From the NCBI RefSeq assembly GCF_000233955.1, contig NZ_JH376591.1:186001-250000 (forward strand): a stretch of DNA of 64,000 nucleotides, in the 5' to 3' direction. The notes under the pieces are model-generated. The model was given only the letters and a program-made list of their open reading frames with translations, was not told the origin of the DNA and did not search any database. The DNA comes from Paraprevotella clara YIT 11840. Lineage in GTDB: Bacteria; Bacteroidota; Bacteroidia; Bacteroidales; Bacteroidaceae. The position numbers and the translations under genes are program-made. Positions 53,538-61,418 of this stretch are shown here, in pieces. The first letter of the stretch is position 1. Every line of letters starts with the position of its first letter.

Positions 53538-54002
53538 TTATATGCCCAATGAACCATTGTTCATAGCCATTGCAATGTCTATTTTCAGTTCTTCGTCATA
53601 ATCGTTTCCTGCAATAAAGCATTGTACGATTCGTAATAGTAAGTCTTGATCAATATGCGATGCCGCCACATGGTAAACAATGGCCTCAAGTTGCTTCATA
53701 AAAACACAGGCATGCCAATTCATTCCATTTTTATGTAGAAAGTAAGCTCCCAACGTGAGTGCAATCCGTTTATTTCCGTCGTTAAAAAAATGCCCCGAGC
53801 AGAAACGAAACACCAAGTATGTGAGTTTGTCTGTAAAATCGGGATAATACGTATCGTCTTGCACGAAATCAAGTGCAGCGCGTATGCCGCCTTCGTCTCG
53901 TATTCCCTCGAAACCTCCACCGCTATTGTCTATCATCCGATTGTAGACGTTGATGGCTTCCTCATATTCTATATATTGAATATCCTTACTGTTCATCATC
54001 AA
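53538..54002 (-). CDS. Fic/Doc-family protein (death-on-curing type toxin)
   Basis: The 154-residue protein has the Fic core motif HFFNDGNKR (residues 71-79). It matches HxFx[DN]GNKR, but Phe replaces the common Pro in the second position. FRFCSG before it and ALTLGAYFLHKNG after it are typical of the death-on-curing group. Fic proteins transfer AMP, or in Doc phosphate, to target proteins. It overlaps the end of the RhuM-like gene by 17 bases, so the pair is translationally coupled. Its relation to RhuM, possibly an antitoxin, is inference. Confidence 0.8.
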   Translation of the reverse strand: MMMNSKDIQYIEYEEAINVYNRMIDNSGGGFEGIRDEGGIRAALDFVQDDTYYPDFTDKLTYLVFRFCSGHFFNDGNKRIALTLGAYFLHKNGMNWHACVFMKQLEAIVYHVAASHIDQDLLLRIVQCFIAGNDYDEELKIDIAMAMNNGSLGI

Positions 54003-55002
54003 CTTGTTTCAATCTTTTGAGGACATCTTTGTTCTCTTTAAGAATCTGGTCGAAATCTACGGATTGTTCTCCGATAAACCTTTCATATTCTTCGGGAGTA
54101 ACAGCCCTTAGGTACTCTGCTATGTTACCATGATAGGCATCTCTGAAACTCAAATCACGAGAAGACATCTTGGTGCGCGCGTCATGCAGAAAGGGTTTCA
54201 TCAGTGGGTTTTCTTCCAATTCTTGTACTATTTGTTCTACATCGGCAACTGATAGCATTTTACCTGTTGCCTTGTACTTTTCGTAAATGGCATTTCCCAC
54301 ACCATTTTCAAATGACGATATAAGTAGCAGTACTTCTGCGTACAGGGTTTGCCGGACATTGTCCTTATCTCCCAATCTAAGTATTTTTTTATATTCCTTT
54401 GCATTCTCGCGGAAGGCAGCCTTATAAATGATATCTGTAACTTGGGCATACTTGAACGTTGTATGTCCGATTACATACCGGCTGATGGCGGATGTCAATG
54501 TTTTGCGGTAATTGTCTTCCTGTATGGCGGCAGGGAGGTAATTGACGTCCCTGCGGTTAATAAATTTGGTACCGCCACCGGTTCTTTCATTGATAGTGGC
54601 AATCACGATATCAAGTATAAGGCTACGAAGTTCTTTGGCCTTTTCACTTTCCGTCAATAGCATTCCTATATTGAGAAATGCACGGAATTTGAACAGTCCA
54701 AGTTGGGTGGTTTTGCTCCCGACATTTATGACGTGAGCAAATTGTAATTTCAATTCTTTCAGTAACTTACCCTTACTTAAAATATATCCGTTATGATTTA
54801 ACTCTTCTTCGTTTTGTGCGATATAACGCTCAATGGTTCGCTCCTCCACTTCATAGAAGTCTGCTACCATTTTTTTTGTAAGCCAATATTGCCCGTTAAA
54901 GTATATAGCCTCTAATCCAAGATGTTCTTGGATTATTGCCACGGCAAAGCGGTTGTTTAATACGTTCTGCCGTTCTATTTGTGATAAGGTCAAATCCTTC
55001 AT
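53986..55002 (-). CDS. RhuM-family protein (virulence RhuM)
   Basis: The 338-residue protein begins with a DNA-binding-like domain: QYWLTKKMVADFYEVEERTI, then ERYIAQNEEELNHNGY. The RhuM core follows (GLFKFRAFLNIGMLLTESEK). The family function is unknown and was named from a Salmonella pathogenicity island. A 7-bp dyad around its predicted transcription start would suit autoregulation by its N-terminal domain. RhuM followed by Fic/Doc is a known pairing in accessory DNA and may act as a toxin-antitoxin pair. Confidence 0.8.
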   Translation of the reverse strand: MKDLTLSQIERQNVLNNRFAVAIIQEHLGLEAIYFNGQYWLTKKMVADFYEVEERTIERYIAQNEEELNHNGYILSKGKLLKELKLQFAHVINVGSKTTQLGLFKFRAFLNIGMLLTESEKAKELRSLILDIVIATINERTGGGTKFINRRDVNYLPAAIQEDNYRKTLTSAISRYVIGHTTFKYAQVTDIIYKAAFRENAKEYKKILRLGDKDNVRQTLYAEVLLLISSFENGVGNAIYEKYKATGKMLSVADVEQIVQELEENPLMKPFLHDARTKMSSRDLSFRDAYHGNIAEYLRAVTPEEYERFIGEQSVDFDQILKENKDVLKRLKQVDDEQ

Positions 55003-55069
55003 TCCTTAATTAGCTAACTTGTTTTACAAACCAAGTTTCTGACATGCCCTTTTATTCAAAAAACTTTGT

Positions 55070-55114
55070 AATCCGGTCCAACTTCATACCGTTCCGGATT
55101 TTGCTACAAAAATA
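55070..55114 (-). promoter_or_regulatory. rhuM promoter and overlapping operator-like dyad
   Basis: TATTTTTG on the minus strand (55114-55107) fits TAnnTTTG. Just downstream, AATCCGG (55070-55076) and CCGGATT (55094-55100) form a perfect 7-bp dyad with a 17-base spacer, covering the expected transcription start. Confidence 0.4.
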
Positions 55115-55195
55115 CACTAAATTTTGAGTTGATAGGCTCGCAATACAACTAAAAACGATTTTCTGTTGTCATTTCAATGGAATTAACATTCAATT

Positions 55196-55290
55196 TCTGA
55201 ATAAGGAAAACGGTTTGGTGTTTTTTTTTAAGGGAATGAGCGGCTTCCTTGCTTCTTACGAATGTCCTGCCCATGCGAGGCTGAGCACGT
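55196..55290. repeat. 95-bp direct repeat, right copy (native comF 3' end)
   Basis: Overlaps the end of the intact comF (stop at 55256). Equal in length to the copy at 53433-53527, with five transitions. Marks the right border of the RhuM-Doc block. Confidence 0.9.
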
Positions 55291-55978
55291 TGAAGCGGAC
55301 GCGGCAGGCACGGGCAATGGCCTCGGCACAGGACAGCATGGTGGCTCCGGTGGTGATGACGTCGTCCACTAACAAGATATGGCGGCCTTCCAAACTCTCG
55401 GGATGCCGGACGGCAAAGATGTCCCGGACGTTCTCGCGCCGTTGCCGGTGGTCCAAGGTGGTTTGGCTCGGATTGGATTTGGTGCGCACCACGCTTGTCG
55501 TATCGGTGGGGATGCCGATGGCTTCGGATATGCCCCACGCTATCCAATCGCTTTGGTTGTAGCCCCGTTGCCGTTTCTTTTTCCGGGACAAGGGAATGGG
55601 CACGATAAGGTCTATCCCGTCGAAAAAGCTTGTGGCTTTCAGTTCCTCGGCCATCATACGTCCCATGGTTTTCCCTACTTCGGGATGGTTATGGTATTTC
55701 AGTTCGAACAAAATGCGGCTGTGAGGAGAGTGTGGGGTGTAATGGAAAAAAGAAATTCCTTTCTCGATGGGAACCAGTCCCCAAAATATGCGGGCGATGT
55801 CGTTTTCTTCAAACGAAACGGTCCGGACACGTGGAAGGTCGGCCTGGCATCGTACGCAGAGCACCTCTTCACCCGGCGACATGCGCCTGCGGCAACAAAG
55901 GCAATACCGGGGGAAGAAAAAGTCCAGAAGGGCTTGTAGGTACGGCGAGAGACTATGTAAAATCCTCTTCTTCCACAT
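55256..55978 (-). CDS. ComF-family phosphoribosyltransferase-like protein
   Basis: 240 residues. The N-terminal zinc-binding part is CLCCRRRMSPGEEVLCVRC (two CxxC pairs). The PRPP-type loop is ILLVDDVITTGATM, close to phosphoribosyltransferases. ComF proteins take part in DNA uptake in naturally competent bacteria; in Bacteroidetes the role is unproven. I start at ATG 55978; ATG 55999 is also possible. It overlaps recX by about 26 bases. Its 3' end is duplicated 1.7 kb downstream. Confidence 0.85.
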   Translation of the reverse strand: MWKKRILHSLSPYLQALLDFFFPRYCLCCRRRMSPGEEVLCVRCQADLPRVRTVSFEENDIARIFWGLVPIEKGISFFHYTPHSPHSRILFELKYHNHPEVGKTMGRMMAEELKATSFFDGIDLIVPIPLSRKKKRQRGYNQSDWIAWGISEAIGIPTDTTSVVRTKSNPSQTTLDHRQRRENVRDIFAVRHPESLEGRHILLVDDVITTGATMLSCAEAIARACRVRFNVLSLAWAGHS

Positions 55979-56435
55979 GCAGGCAACGCGTAATGGCATT
56001 CATTTCAAATCCGCGGCTGAGGCCGAAGCGGATGAGTTTCCCGTTACGCTCATAGTCGGAAGCAGCCTTCACGCTCCGGGCTTTGCTTTGCAGAAGCTTA
56101 CGGAGGACACACAGGTATTCCTCTTCTTCGATTTCGGTCAGTGCCTCCCGGCAACACGTGTCGGGAATGTTTTTAAGTCGGAAGGCTTGCATGATTTTAA
56201 TGCGCCCCCATTGGTTATATCTGAATTTGTCCCGTACGAAACACCGGCTGAACCGGGCTTCGTCGATGAATTTTTCCGCTTGGAGGCGTGTGAGCACTTC
56301 TTTCTGTTGCGCTGCACCGAGTCCCCATTTGTCCAGCTTCTTTTGGATGTCGGAAAGACAGTATTCCGCGCCGGAACAGCAGGCCGCAGCCTTGTTGAAG
56401 GCTTCTTGTGTGGTCAGTTCTTTCATTTTCTGCAT
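55953..56435 (-). CDS. recX: RecX-family regulatory protein
   Basis: A 160-residue helical protein with the tandem three-helix layout of RecX: CSGAEYCLSDIQKKLDKWGL, then EKFIDEARFSRCFVRDKFRY, then YERNGKLIRFGLSRGFEM. RecX limits RecA filament growth. Its start overlaps the stop of prmC by 13 bases and its stop overlaps comF, so prmC-recX-comF form one unit. Confidence 0.85.
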   Translation of the reverse strand: MQKMKELTTQEAFNKAAACCSGAEYCLSDIQKKLDKWGLGAAQQKEVLTRLQAEKFIDEARFSRCFVRDKFRYNQWGRIKIMQAFRLKNIPDTCCREALTEIEEEEYLCVLRKLLQSKARSVKAASDYERNGKLIRFGLSRGFEMNAITRCLHVEEEDFT

Positions 56436-57277
56436 CGTATCATTCGTTCATTGTCGTAGAAATCTTTCTTCAAAGTGACGTCTCGTAAGCCGAGGCTTTG
56501 GAACAGCCGGGTGGTTTCCCATCCGTATGCCCTGTTGATTTCCACGTAAAGCCGTCCGCCCTCTTTCAACGTCTTTACGGCATATTCCCCTATTGCCCGA
56601 TAGAAGAGCAATGGGTCATGGTCCGGGACAAAGAGCGCTTGCGAAGGTTCGTAGCGCAGCACATTCTCTTCCATGTCCTCCCGTTCGTGCTCGCAGACGT
56701 AGGGGGGATTGCTGACGATGATGTCCCAAAGCGGGGAATCCTGGTCTTTGGACGGAGAGTCCAGAATGTCCTGACACCGGAAATCCACGGCGGCTCCTAA
56801 ACGCTCTGCATTCTTCCGGGCGATGGCAAGGGCTTGCGTGCTGATGTCGATGGCGGACACTTGTGCCTGCGGCAGTTCTTGGGACAGTGTGATGGCTATG
56901 CAGCCGCTGCCCGTCCCGATGTCTAATATGTCGGGTGATGAAAATCCGGATGCCTTTTCGTCCTGTATGATCCACTCCGTCAATTCTTCCGTTTCGGGAC
57001 GCGGCACAAGGACACCCGGGGCAACGGAGAAAGTACGGCCGCAGAAATCCGTTTGTCCTAAAACGTATTGTACGGGTTCTTTTTGCGACAGGCGTTTCAC
57101 AATATTTTCAAGCTCCCGGCGTTCTTCTAAAGAGAAAGTCCGGTCCCGTCCCATGCAGATGTCGATTGGCGTGAGGCCGAAACGGGTCTCCAAGACAAGG
57201 CGGGCTATGGCGCGTGCCTCACTGGCCGGGTAGGACATGCAGAGGCGGTCGAAGATATAATTGAAAGAAGCGTTCAT
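56423..57277 (-). CDS. prmC: Release factor glutamine methyltransferase
   Basis: SAM-dependent methyltransferase that modifies the GGQ glutamine of peptide chain release factors. It has ILDIGTGSGCIAITLSQELP (SAM site) and the NPPY motif in VSNPPYVCEHE. I start at ATG 57277. A TTG at 57301 would add eight residues, but a TATTTTTG -7 box (57306-57299) overlaps that codon. It is divergent from ribD and co-transcribed with recX. Confidence 0.93.
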   Translation of the reverse strand: MNASFNYIFDRLCMSYPASEARAIARLVLETRFGLTPIDICMGRDRTFSLEERRELENIVKRLSQKEPVQYVLGQTDFCGRTFSVAPGVLVPRPETEELTEWIIQDEKASGFSSPDILDIGTGSGCIAITLSQELPQAQVSAIDISTQALAIARKNAERLGAAVDFRCQDILDSPSKDQDSPLWDIIVSNPPYVCEHEREDMEENVLRYEPSQALFVPDHDPLLFYRAIGEYAVKTLKEGGRLYVEINRAYGWETTRLFQSLGLRDVTLKKDFYDNERMIRCRK

Positions 57278-57328
57278 CTCTGTGATGGGTTTGTCGGACA
57301 AAAATAGGCATTTTTATCGGATTGGTAT

Positions 57329-58405
57329 ATGACAACAGACGAAAAATACATGTCCCGTTGCATACAACTGGCACGCAACGGGTTTTATGGCGCAGCACCG
57401 AATCCTATGGTGGGGGCTGTCATTGTACACGACGGGAAGATTATCGGCGAGGGATACCATGTGCGTTGCGGCGGACCGCATGCCGAGGTGAACGCGATCC
57501 GTTTTGTGCGTAATCCCGAGCTTTTGAAAGAGAGTACGATATACGTAAGTCTGGAGCCTTGCTCGCATTATGGAAAGACGCCTCCTTGTGCCGATTTGAT
57601 TGTGGAAAAGGGAATTCCCCGTGTCGTAGTCGGGTGTATGGATCCGTTTGCCAAAGTGGCGGGTCGGGGCATACGGAAATTACAGGAGTCGGGCATCGAG
57701 GTCACGGTCGGTGTGCTGGAGGCCGAGTGTCTGGCACTGAATCGTAGGTTCATTACTTTCCATACGCACCATCGTCCTTATATTACGTTGAAGTGGGCTG
57801 AATCGGCCGATGGCTTTATGGATAGCCTGCGCACGGACTACGAGAAAGAAAAACCTTACGCATTTTCCACGCCGTACACCCGGATGTTGGTACATCGTTG
57901 TCGGGCAGAGCATCAGGCTATTTTGGTCGGGCGGCAGACAGCTTTGGCCGACAATCCTTCGCTGAATTTACGAATGTGGCCGGGTAAATCTCCTTTACGC
58001 TTGGTGATAGACCGTAGAGGCGACCTTCCCGGGCATCTTGCTCTTTTTAACGATGGGGCGGAAACGCGTGTATATCTGGATGTTTTGTCCGTTCTTCCTC
58101 CGTATGGAAAACAGACGGGAGTGACTTGCGTACGCTTGGATTTCAGTCGGGATATTTTGCCGCAAATTCTGGATGATTTATACCGTTTGTCTGTCCAATC
58201 TCTTTTGGTGGAAGGAGGGCATAGGCTGTTGGAAAGTTTCATTTCGGCCGGACTTTGGGATGAAATCAGGGTGGAACAGTCCCCGGTATTTCTAAAAGAG
58301 GGCGTCCCGTCTCCGTCATGGCCTCACGGACGGATACGGACCACAGAGGTGGAAGGCCATTTGCTGGTTCATATACTCTCGTCGCGAGGCAGTTCGGCTG
58401 TATAA
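57329..58405 (+). CDS. ribD: Bifunctional riboflavin deaminase/reductase RibD
   Basis: The N-terminal deaminase domain has HAEVNAI (51-57) and PCSHYGKTPPC with Cys78 and Cys87 as zinc ligands. The C-terminal reductase domain runs from about 150 and includes YITLKWAESADGF and LLVEGGHRLLESF. It performs two steps of riboflavin synthesis. 358 residues are typical. It starts 51 bases from the divergent prmC start. No FMN riboswitch is seen upstream. Confidence 0.94.
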   Translation: MTTDEKYMSRCIQLARNGFYGAAPNPMVGAVIVHDGKIIGEGYHVRCGGPHAEVNAIRFVRNPELLKESTIYVSLEPCSHYGKTPPCADLIVEKGIPRVVVGCMDPFAKVAGRGIRKLQESGIEVTVGVLEAECLALNRRFITFHTHHRPYITLKWAESADGFMDSLRTDYEKEKPYAFSTPYTRMLVHRCRAEHQAILVGRQTALADNPSLNLRMWPGKSPLRLVIDRRGDLPGHLALFNDGAETRVYLDVLSVLPPYGKQTGVTCVRLDFSRDILPQILDDLYRLSVQSLLVEGGHRLLESFISAGLWDEIRVEQSPVFLKEGVPSPSWPHGRIRTTEVEGHLLVHILSSRGSSAV

Positions 58406-58468
58406 TCGTGTGGATGAACGCAAAAATACTTCGATTTATCGAAATTTTGCATAATTCAACGCTCTATG

Positions 58469-58500
58469 TTTCGTAAAAGTAAAAAATGTGCGTACTTTTG
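58469..58500 (+). promoter_or_regulatory. Promoter of the DUF6242 gene
   Basis: TTTC (58469-58472) and TACTTTTG (58493-58500) are spaced by 20 bases. The -7 box is a full match to TAnnTTTG. The start codon lies 33 bases downstream. Confidence 0.6.
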
Positions 58501-58533
58501 TACCTTGATAAATAATATTGTATTGATAGATTT

Positions 58534-59907
58534 ATGAAGAAATCCATATTGTCATTGTCTTTAGCCGTGCTTTCCGTGTTATTGATATGCTCGTGTAAGG
58601 ACGACGACGAGGTTGTGTTGAGTACCGATTGTTATATCAGCAGTTTCACGTTGGGGAATGTAAAGAGACAGATTACTACGGTAAACTCTGCCGGGCGTGA
58701 TACCACTTATACCATCTCTTATAGTGCTTTGTACTTTCCCATGACGGTCAATCAGTTAGACGGGACGATAGCCAACAAGGACTCTCTTCCTGTCAACAGT
58801 GATGTGAAAGCCGTATTGGCCACTGTGGAATCTTCAGGAACCGTGGTGTACAAGAAGGTATCCGAGGGAGAGGACGCATGGAAGGCTTATTCTACTTCGG
58901 ACTCGATTGATTTTACGTCGCCTTTGACTTTCCGGGTATATTCGCCCGACTATTCGGCAAGCCGTGATTATACTTTGCAGGTGAATGTACACCAACAAGA
59001 CGGAGAAGTGTTTTCTTGGGAAAAGGTAGCAGAACCGGCCGTATGGTCGGCTGCGGAAGCAGTAAAAACGGTGGTGTGGAAAGGACGCGTGTGGCTTTAC
59101 AGTAAGGAAAACGGAAGCGTACGCGTGTTTACGGCAGCTTTGTCGGACGGGAAAGATTGGACCGAGCAGCCGGTTTCGGGATGTGCAACGGCCGATGTGG
59201 TTACTTTGACGGAGTTTGAAGACGCATTGTATATGAGCGGGGTGGACGGAACGTTGATGCGTTCGGAAGACGGACTGAACTGGACTGCTTGTACGGCAGA
59301 CCGTAGCGTACGTTTGTTGGTGGCCGACAAGACGCATCTTTATGCGCTTTCGGACGGGCGTGTTTATCGTTCGGCCGATGGTGCGTTATGGCTTGAGGAA
59401 GCTTTGGACGAAACTCCGGCTTTCTTGCCGGTACAGGATTTTGCCACTGTATCTTATACGCAAGAGAATGGCTTGGAGAGGACGTTGTGGATTGGCAACC
59501 GCAGTATGAATGATTACCCGTCAGACGAGGCGGCTATGGTGTGGAGCCATAGTCTGGCCGCAGGGCAGGAAACGGCTGTTTGGGCTTATTTCAATGCCGC
59601 GCCGGACAATCATTACGCTTGTCCCCGTTTGCAATCCCTGAATCTCATACGTTACGATGAGGTGTTGTTGGCTTTGGGCGGTAAGTCACTGGACGGGACG
59701 GCCCATAAGGCTTTCGACAATATGTATGTGAGCCGGGATAACGGGGTGACTTGGAAAACCGACGGGGTTTACGTCCTGCCCGGCAATTTGGAAGGAAAAG
59801 ATGTGTTGATGTCTGTCGCGGTGGATGCCGAATACCGTGTATGGCTTGTCGCAGGCGGCGAGGTTTGGCGCGGACGGTTGAATCAGTTGGGATTTGAAGA
59901 CCGTTGA
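58534..59907 (+). CDS. DUF6242-family lipoprotein
   Basis: Lipobox LLICSC21. The N-terminal domain (about 30-150) has SFTLGNVKRQITTVNSAGRD and FRVYSPDYSASRDYTLQVNV. The C-terminal domain from about 165 has propeller-like strands (WLYSKENGSVRVFTAALSDG, DALYMSGVDGTLMRSEDGLN). Both match the two-part DUF6242 layout as I recall it. Function unknown; periplasmic or surface lipoprotein. It is followed 36 bases later by the DUF6089 gene, then uppS and bamA, so it may belong to the same envelope-biogenesis unit. Confidence 0.8.
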   Translation: MKKSILSLSLAVLSVLLICSCKDDDEVVLSTDCYISSFTLGNVKRQITTVNSAGRDTTYTISYSALYFPMTVNQLDGTIANKDSLPVNSDVKAVLATVESSGTVVYKKVSEGEDAWKAYSTSDSIDFTSPLTFRVYSPDYSASRDYTLQVNVHQQDGEVFSWEKVAEPAVWSAAEAVKTVVWKGRVWLYSKENGSVRVFTAALSDGKDWTEQPVSGCATADVVTLTEFEDALYMSGVDGTLMRSEDGLNWTACTADRSVRLLVADKTHLYALSDGRVYRSADGALWLEEALDETPAFLPVQDFATVSYTQENGLERTLWIGNRSMNDYPSDEAAMVWSHSLAAGQETAVWAYFNAAPDNHYACPRLQSLNLIRYDEVLLALGGKSLDGTAHKAFDNMYVSRDNGVTWKTDGVYVLPGNLEGKDVLMSVAVDAEYRVWLVAGGEVWRGRLNQLGFEDR

Positions 59908-59943
59908 TTCAGACGGGCAGACTCAAATATAGATACAACGGGG

Positions 59944-60675
59944 ATGAAGAAAATTCTGGTAATACTGTTTCTATTGTGGTTGGGTTTCCCTTGGGAGGGC
60001 AAGGCACAGGATGACGTTTACCGGATGGAATTGGGCGGCGGCGTAGGCGGATGCTTTTATTTGGGCGATGCCAACAGCAAGCCGTTTGCTCATTTGGGAG
60101 CCATGGGAAGTGTTGTGGCGCGCTACATCTTCAATCCTCGTATGGCGATAAAAGGGAATTTGGCTTTGGGGCATATATCGGGTGAGACGGGGAAAGACTT
60201 CTTTCCCGAGAATGCCGGAAGCGGTGATGCAGACGGAGGCAGGCCTGGCGTGGCGCATTTTAAGCGCAATGTGATAGATTTCGGTGCCCAGTTCGAATTT
60301 AACTTCTGGGGATACGGTATCGGGCGCGGTTACGAAGGATACAGTCGTATCACTCCTTATATGTTAATCGGAGCCGGACTGACATTGGCGCCCAAGCCGG
60401 TACAGACCGATGCGGGATTCAACATCCCGGTGGGAGTCGGAGTCAAGTTTAAGGTAAGGCCCCGGTTGAATATCGGGTTCGAATGGAGCATGCGTTTTAC
60501 GACAACAGACCGTTTGGATGTATCCAATATGGATGGGGTGATACTTCACGATCCGTACGGTGTGAAGAGCGGTGGTTTTAAGAACAAGGACTGCTATTCG
60601 TTTACGATGTTGTCGGTCACTTATGATTTGTTCCCTAAGTGTGTAAATTGTAATAATATAAAATATGTCTTTTAA
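59944..60675 (+). CDS. DUF6089-family outer membrane beta-barrel protein
   Basis: Signal peptide (ending GKAQ). A 220-residue barrel-like protein follows, with [20 protein letters not shown] and repeating glycine-rich strands ([36 protein letters not shown]). Genes of this type precede uppS and bamA in many Bacteroidales. Its stop overlaps the uppS start by 11 bases. Role in the envelope unknown. Confidence 0.8.
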   Translation: MKKILVILFLLWLGFPWEGKAQDDVYRMELGGGVGGCFYLGDANSKPFAHLGAMGSVVARYIFNPRMAIKGNLALGHISGETGKDFFPENAGSGDADGGRPGVAHFKRNVIDFGAQFEFNFWGYGIGRGYEGYSRITPYMLIGAGLTLAPKPVQTDAGFNIPVGVGVKFKVRPRLNIGFEWSMRFTTTDRLDVSNMDGVILHDPYGVKSGGFKNKDCYSFTMLSVTYDLFPKCVNCNNIKYVF

Positions 60676-61405
60676 CAACGAAATAGACGCTGCGCGTATT
60701 CCTCGCCATGTGGCCATTATTATGGATGGTAACGGGCGTTGGGCGAAAGCCAAAGGGTTGCCGCGCACGGCCGGACACCAGGAGGGGGTGGAAACCGTGA
60801 AAAAGATTACGGAGGAAGCCGTCAGATTAGGTGTCAAATACTTGACTTTATATACGTTCTCCACAGAAAACTGGAATCGTCCGGTACCCGAGATTGCGGC
60901 ACTCATGGGGTTGATTCTCGACCATCTTGAAGATGAGATTTTCATGAAGAACAACGTCCGTTTCCGTGTGATTGGCGACATGTCTCGCATTCCGGAAGTC
61001 GTGCGGGTGCGTTTGGAAGAATGTATGCAGCATACGGCCGCGAACGAGAAGATGACGATGGTCATCGCATTGAGCTATTCTTCCCGTTGGGAATTGGCGC
61101 AGGCTATGCGGCAAATAGCCGAAGAGGTGCAGGCAGGTGCCTTGTTGCCGTCCCAGATTACGGAAGAGACCATAGAAGCCCATCTGGTTACTCGTTTTAT
61201 GCCGGATCCGGATTTGCTGATCCGTACAGGCGGCGAATACCGTATCAGCAATTACCTGTTATGGCAATGTGCCTATACGGAATTTTATTTCTGTGATACC
61301 TATTGGCCGGATTTTGATGAGAACGAGTTCCGCAAGGCTATTGCGGACTACCAATCGCGGGAACGCCGATTTGGCAAGACCAGTGAACAAGTGGCTATAA
61401 AATAA
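60665..61405 (+). CDS. uppS: Isoprenyl transferase (undecaprenyl diphosphate synthase)
   Basis: Condenses isopentenyl units to the C55 lipid carrier for cell wall and glycan synthesis. Signature [20 protein letters not shown] with catalytic Asp21, then [13 protein letters not shown] and [20 protein letters not shown], close to the canonical cis-prenyltransferase motifs. 246 residues. It overlaps the DUF6089 gene upstream and precedes bamA by 13 bases. Confidence 0.96.
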   Translation: MSFNNEIDAARIPRHVAIIMDGNGRWAKAKGLPRTAGHQEGVETVKKITEEAVRLGVKYLTLYTFSTENWNRPVPEIAALMGLILDHLEDEIFMKNNVRFRVIGDMSRIPEVVRVRLEECMQHTAANEKMTMVIALSYSSRWELAQAMRQIAEEVQAGALLPSQITEETIEAHLVTRFMPDPDLLIRTGGEYRISNYLLWQCAYTEFYFCDTYWPDFDENEFRKAIADYQSRERRFGKTSEQVAIK

Positions 61406-61418
61406 GCAACACCGACGT

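Larger units (their letters stand above)
53433..55290. mobile_element. RhuM-Doc mini-island between direct repeats, no integrase
   Basis: A block of about 1.67 kb (53528-55195) with two genes (rhuM-like and doc-like) lies between 95-bp direct repeats. One repeat is the 3' end of the intact comF, the other a partial copy of it. That is the geometry of integration at the 3' end of a gene. No integrase or transposase is present, so either the element was mobilised in trans or it is a remnant. Confidence 0.5.

Noticed and set aside
57299-57301. TTG start for prmC
   Set aside because: ATG at 57277 matches the family length, and a promoter-like box overlaps the TTG.
58406-58533. Riboswitch or RNA element near ribD
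   Set aside because: No FMN-type aptamer features; only a promoter is found downstream of ribD, and the ribD leader is too short.
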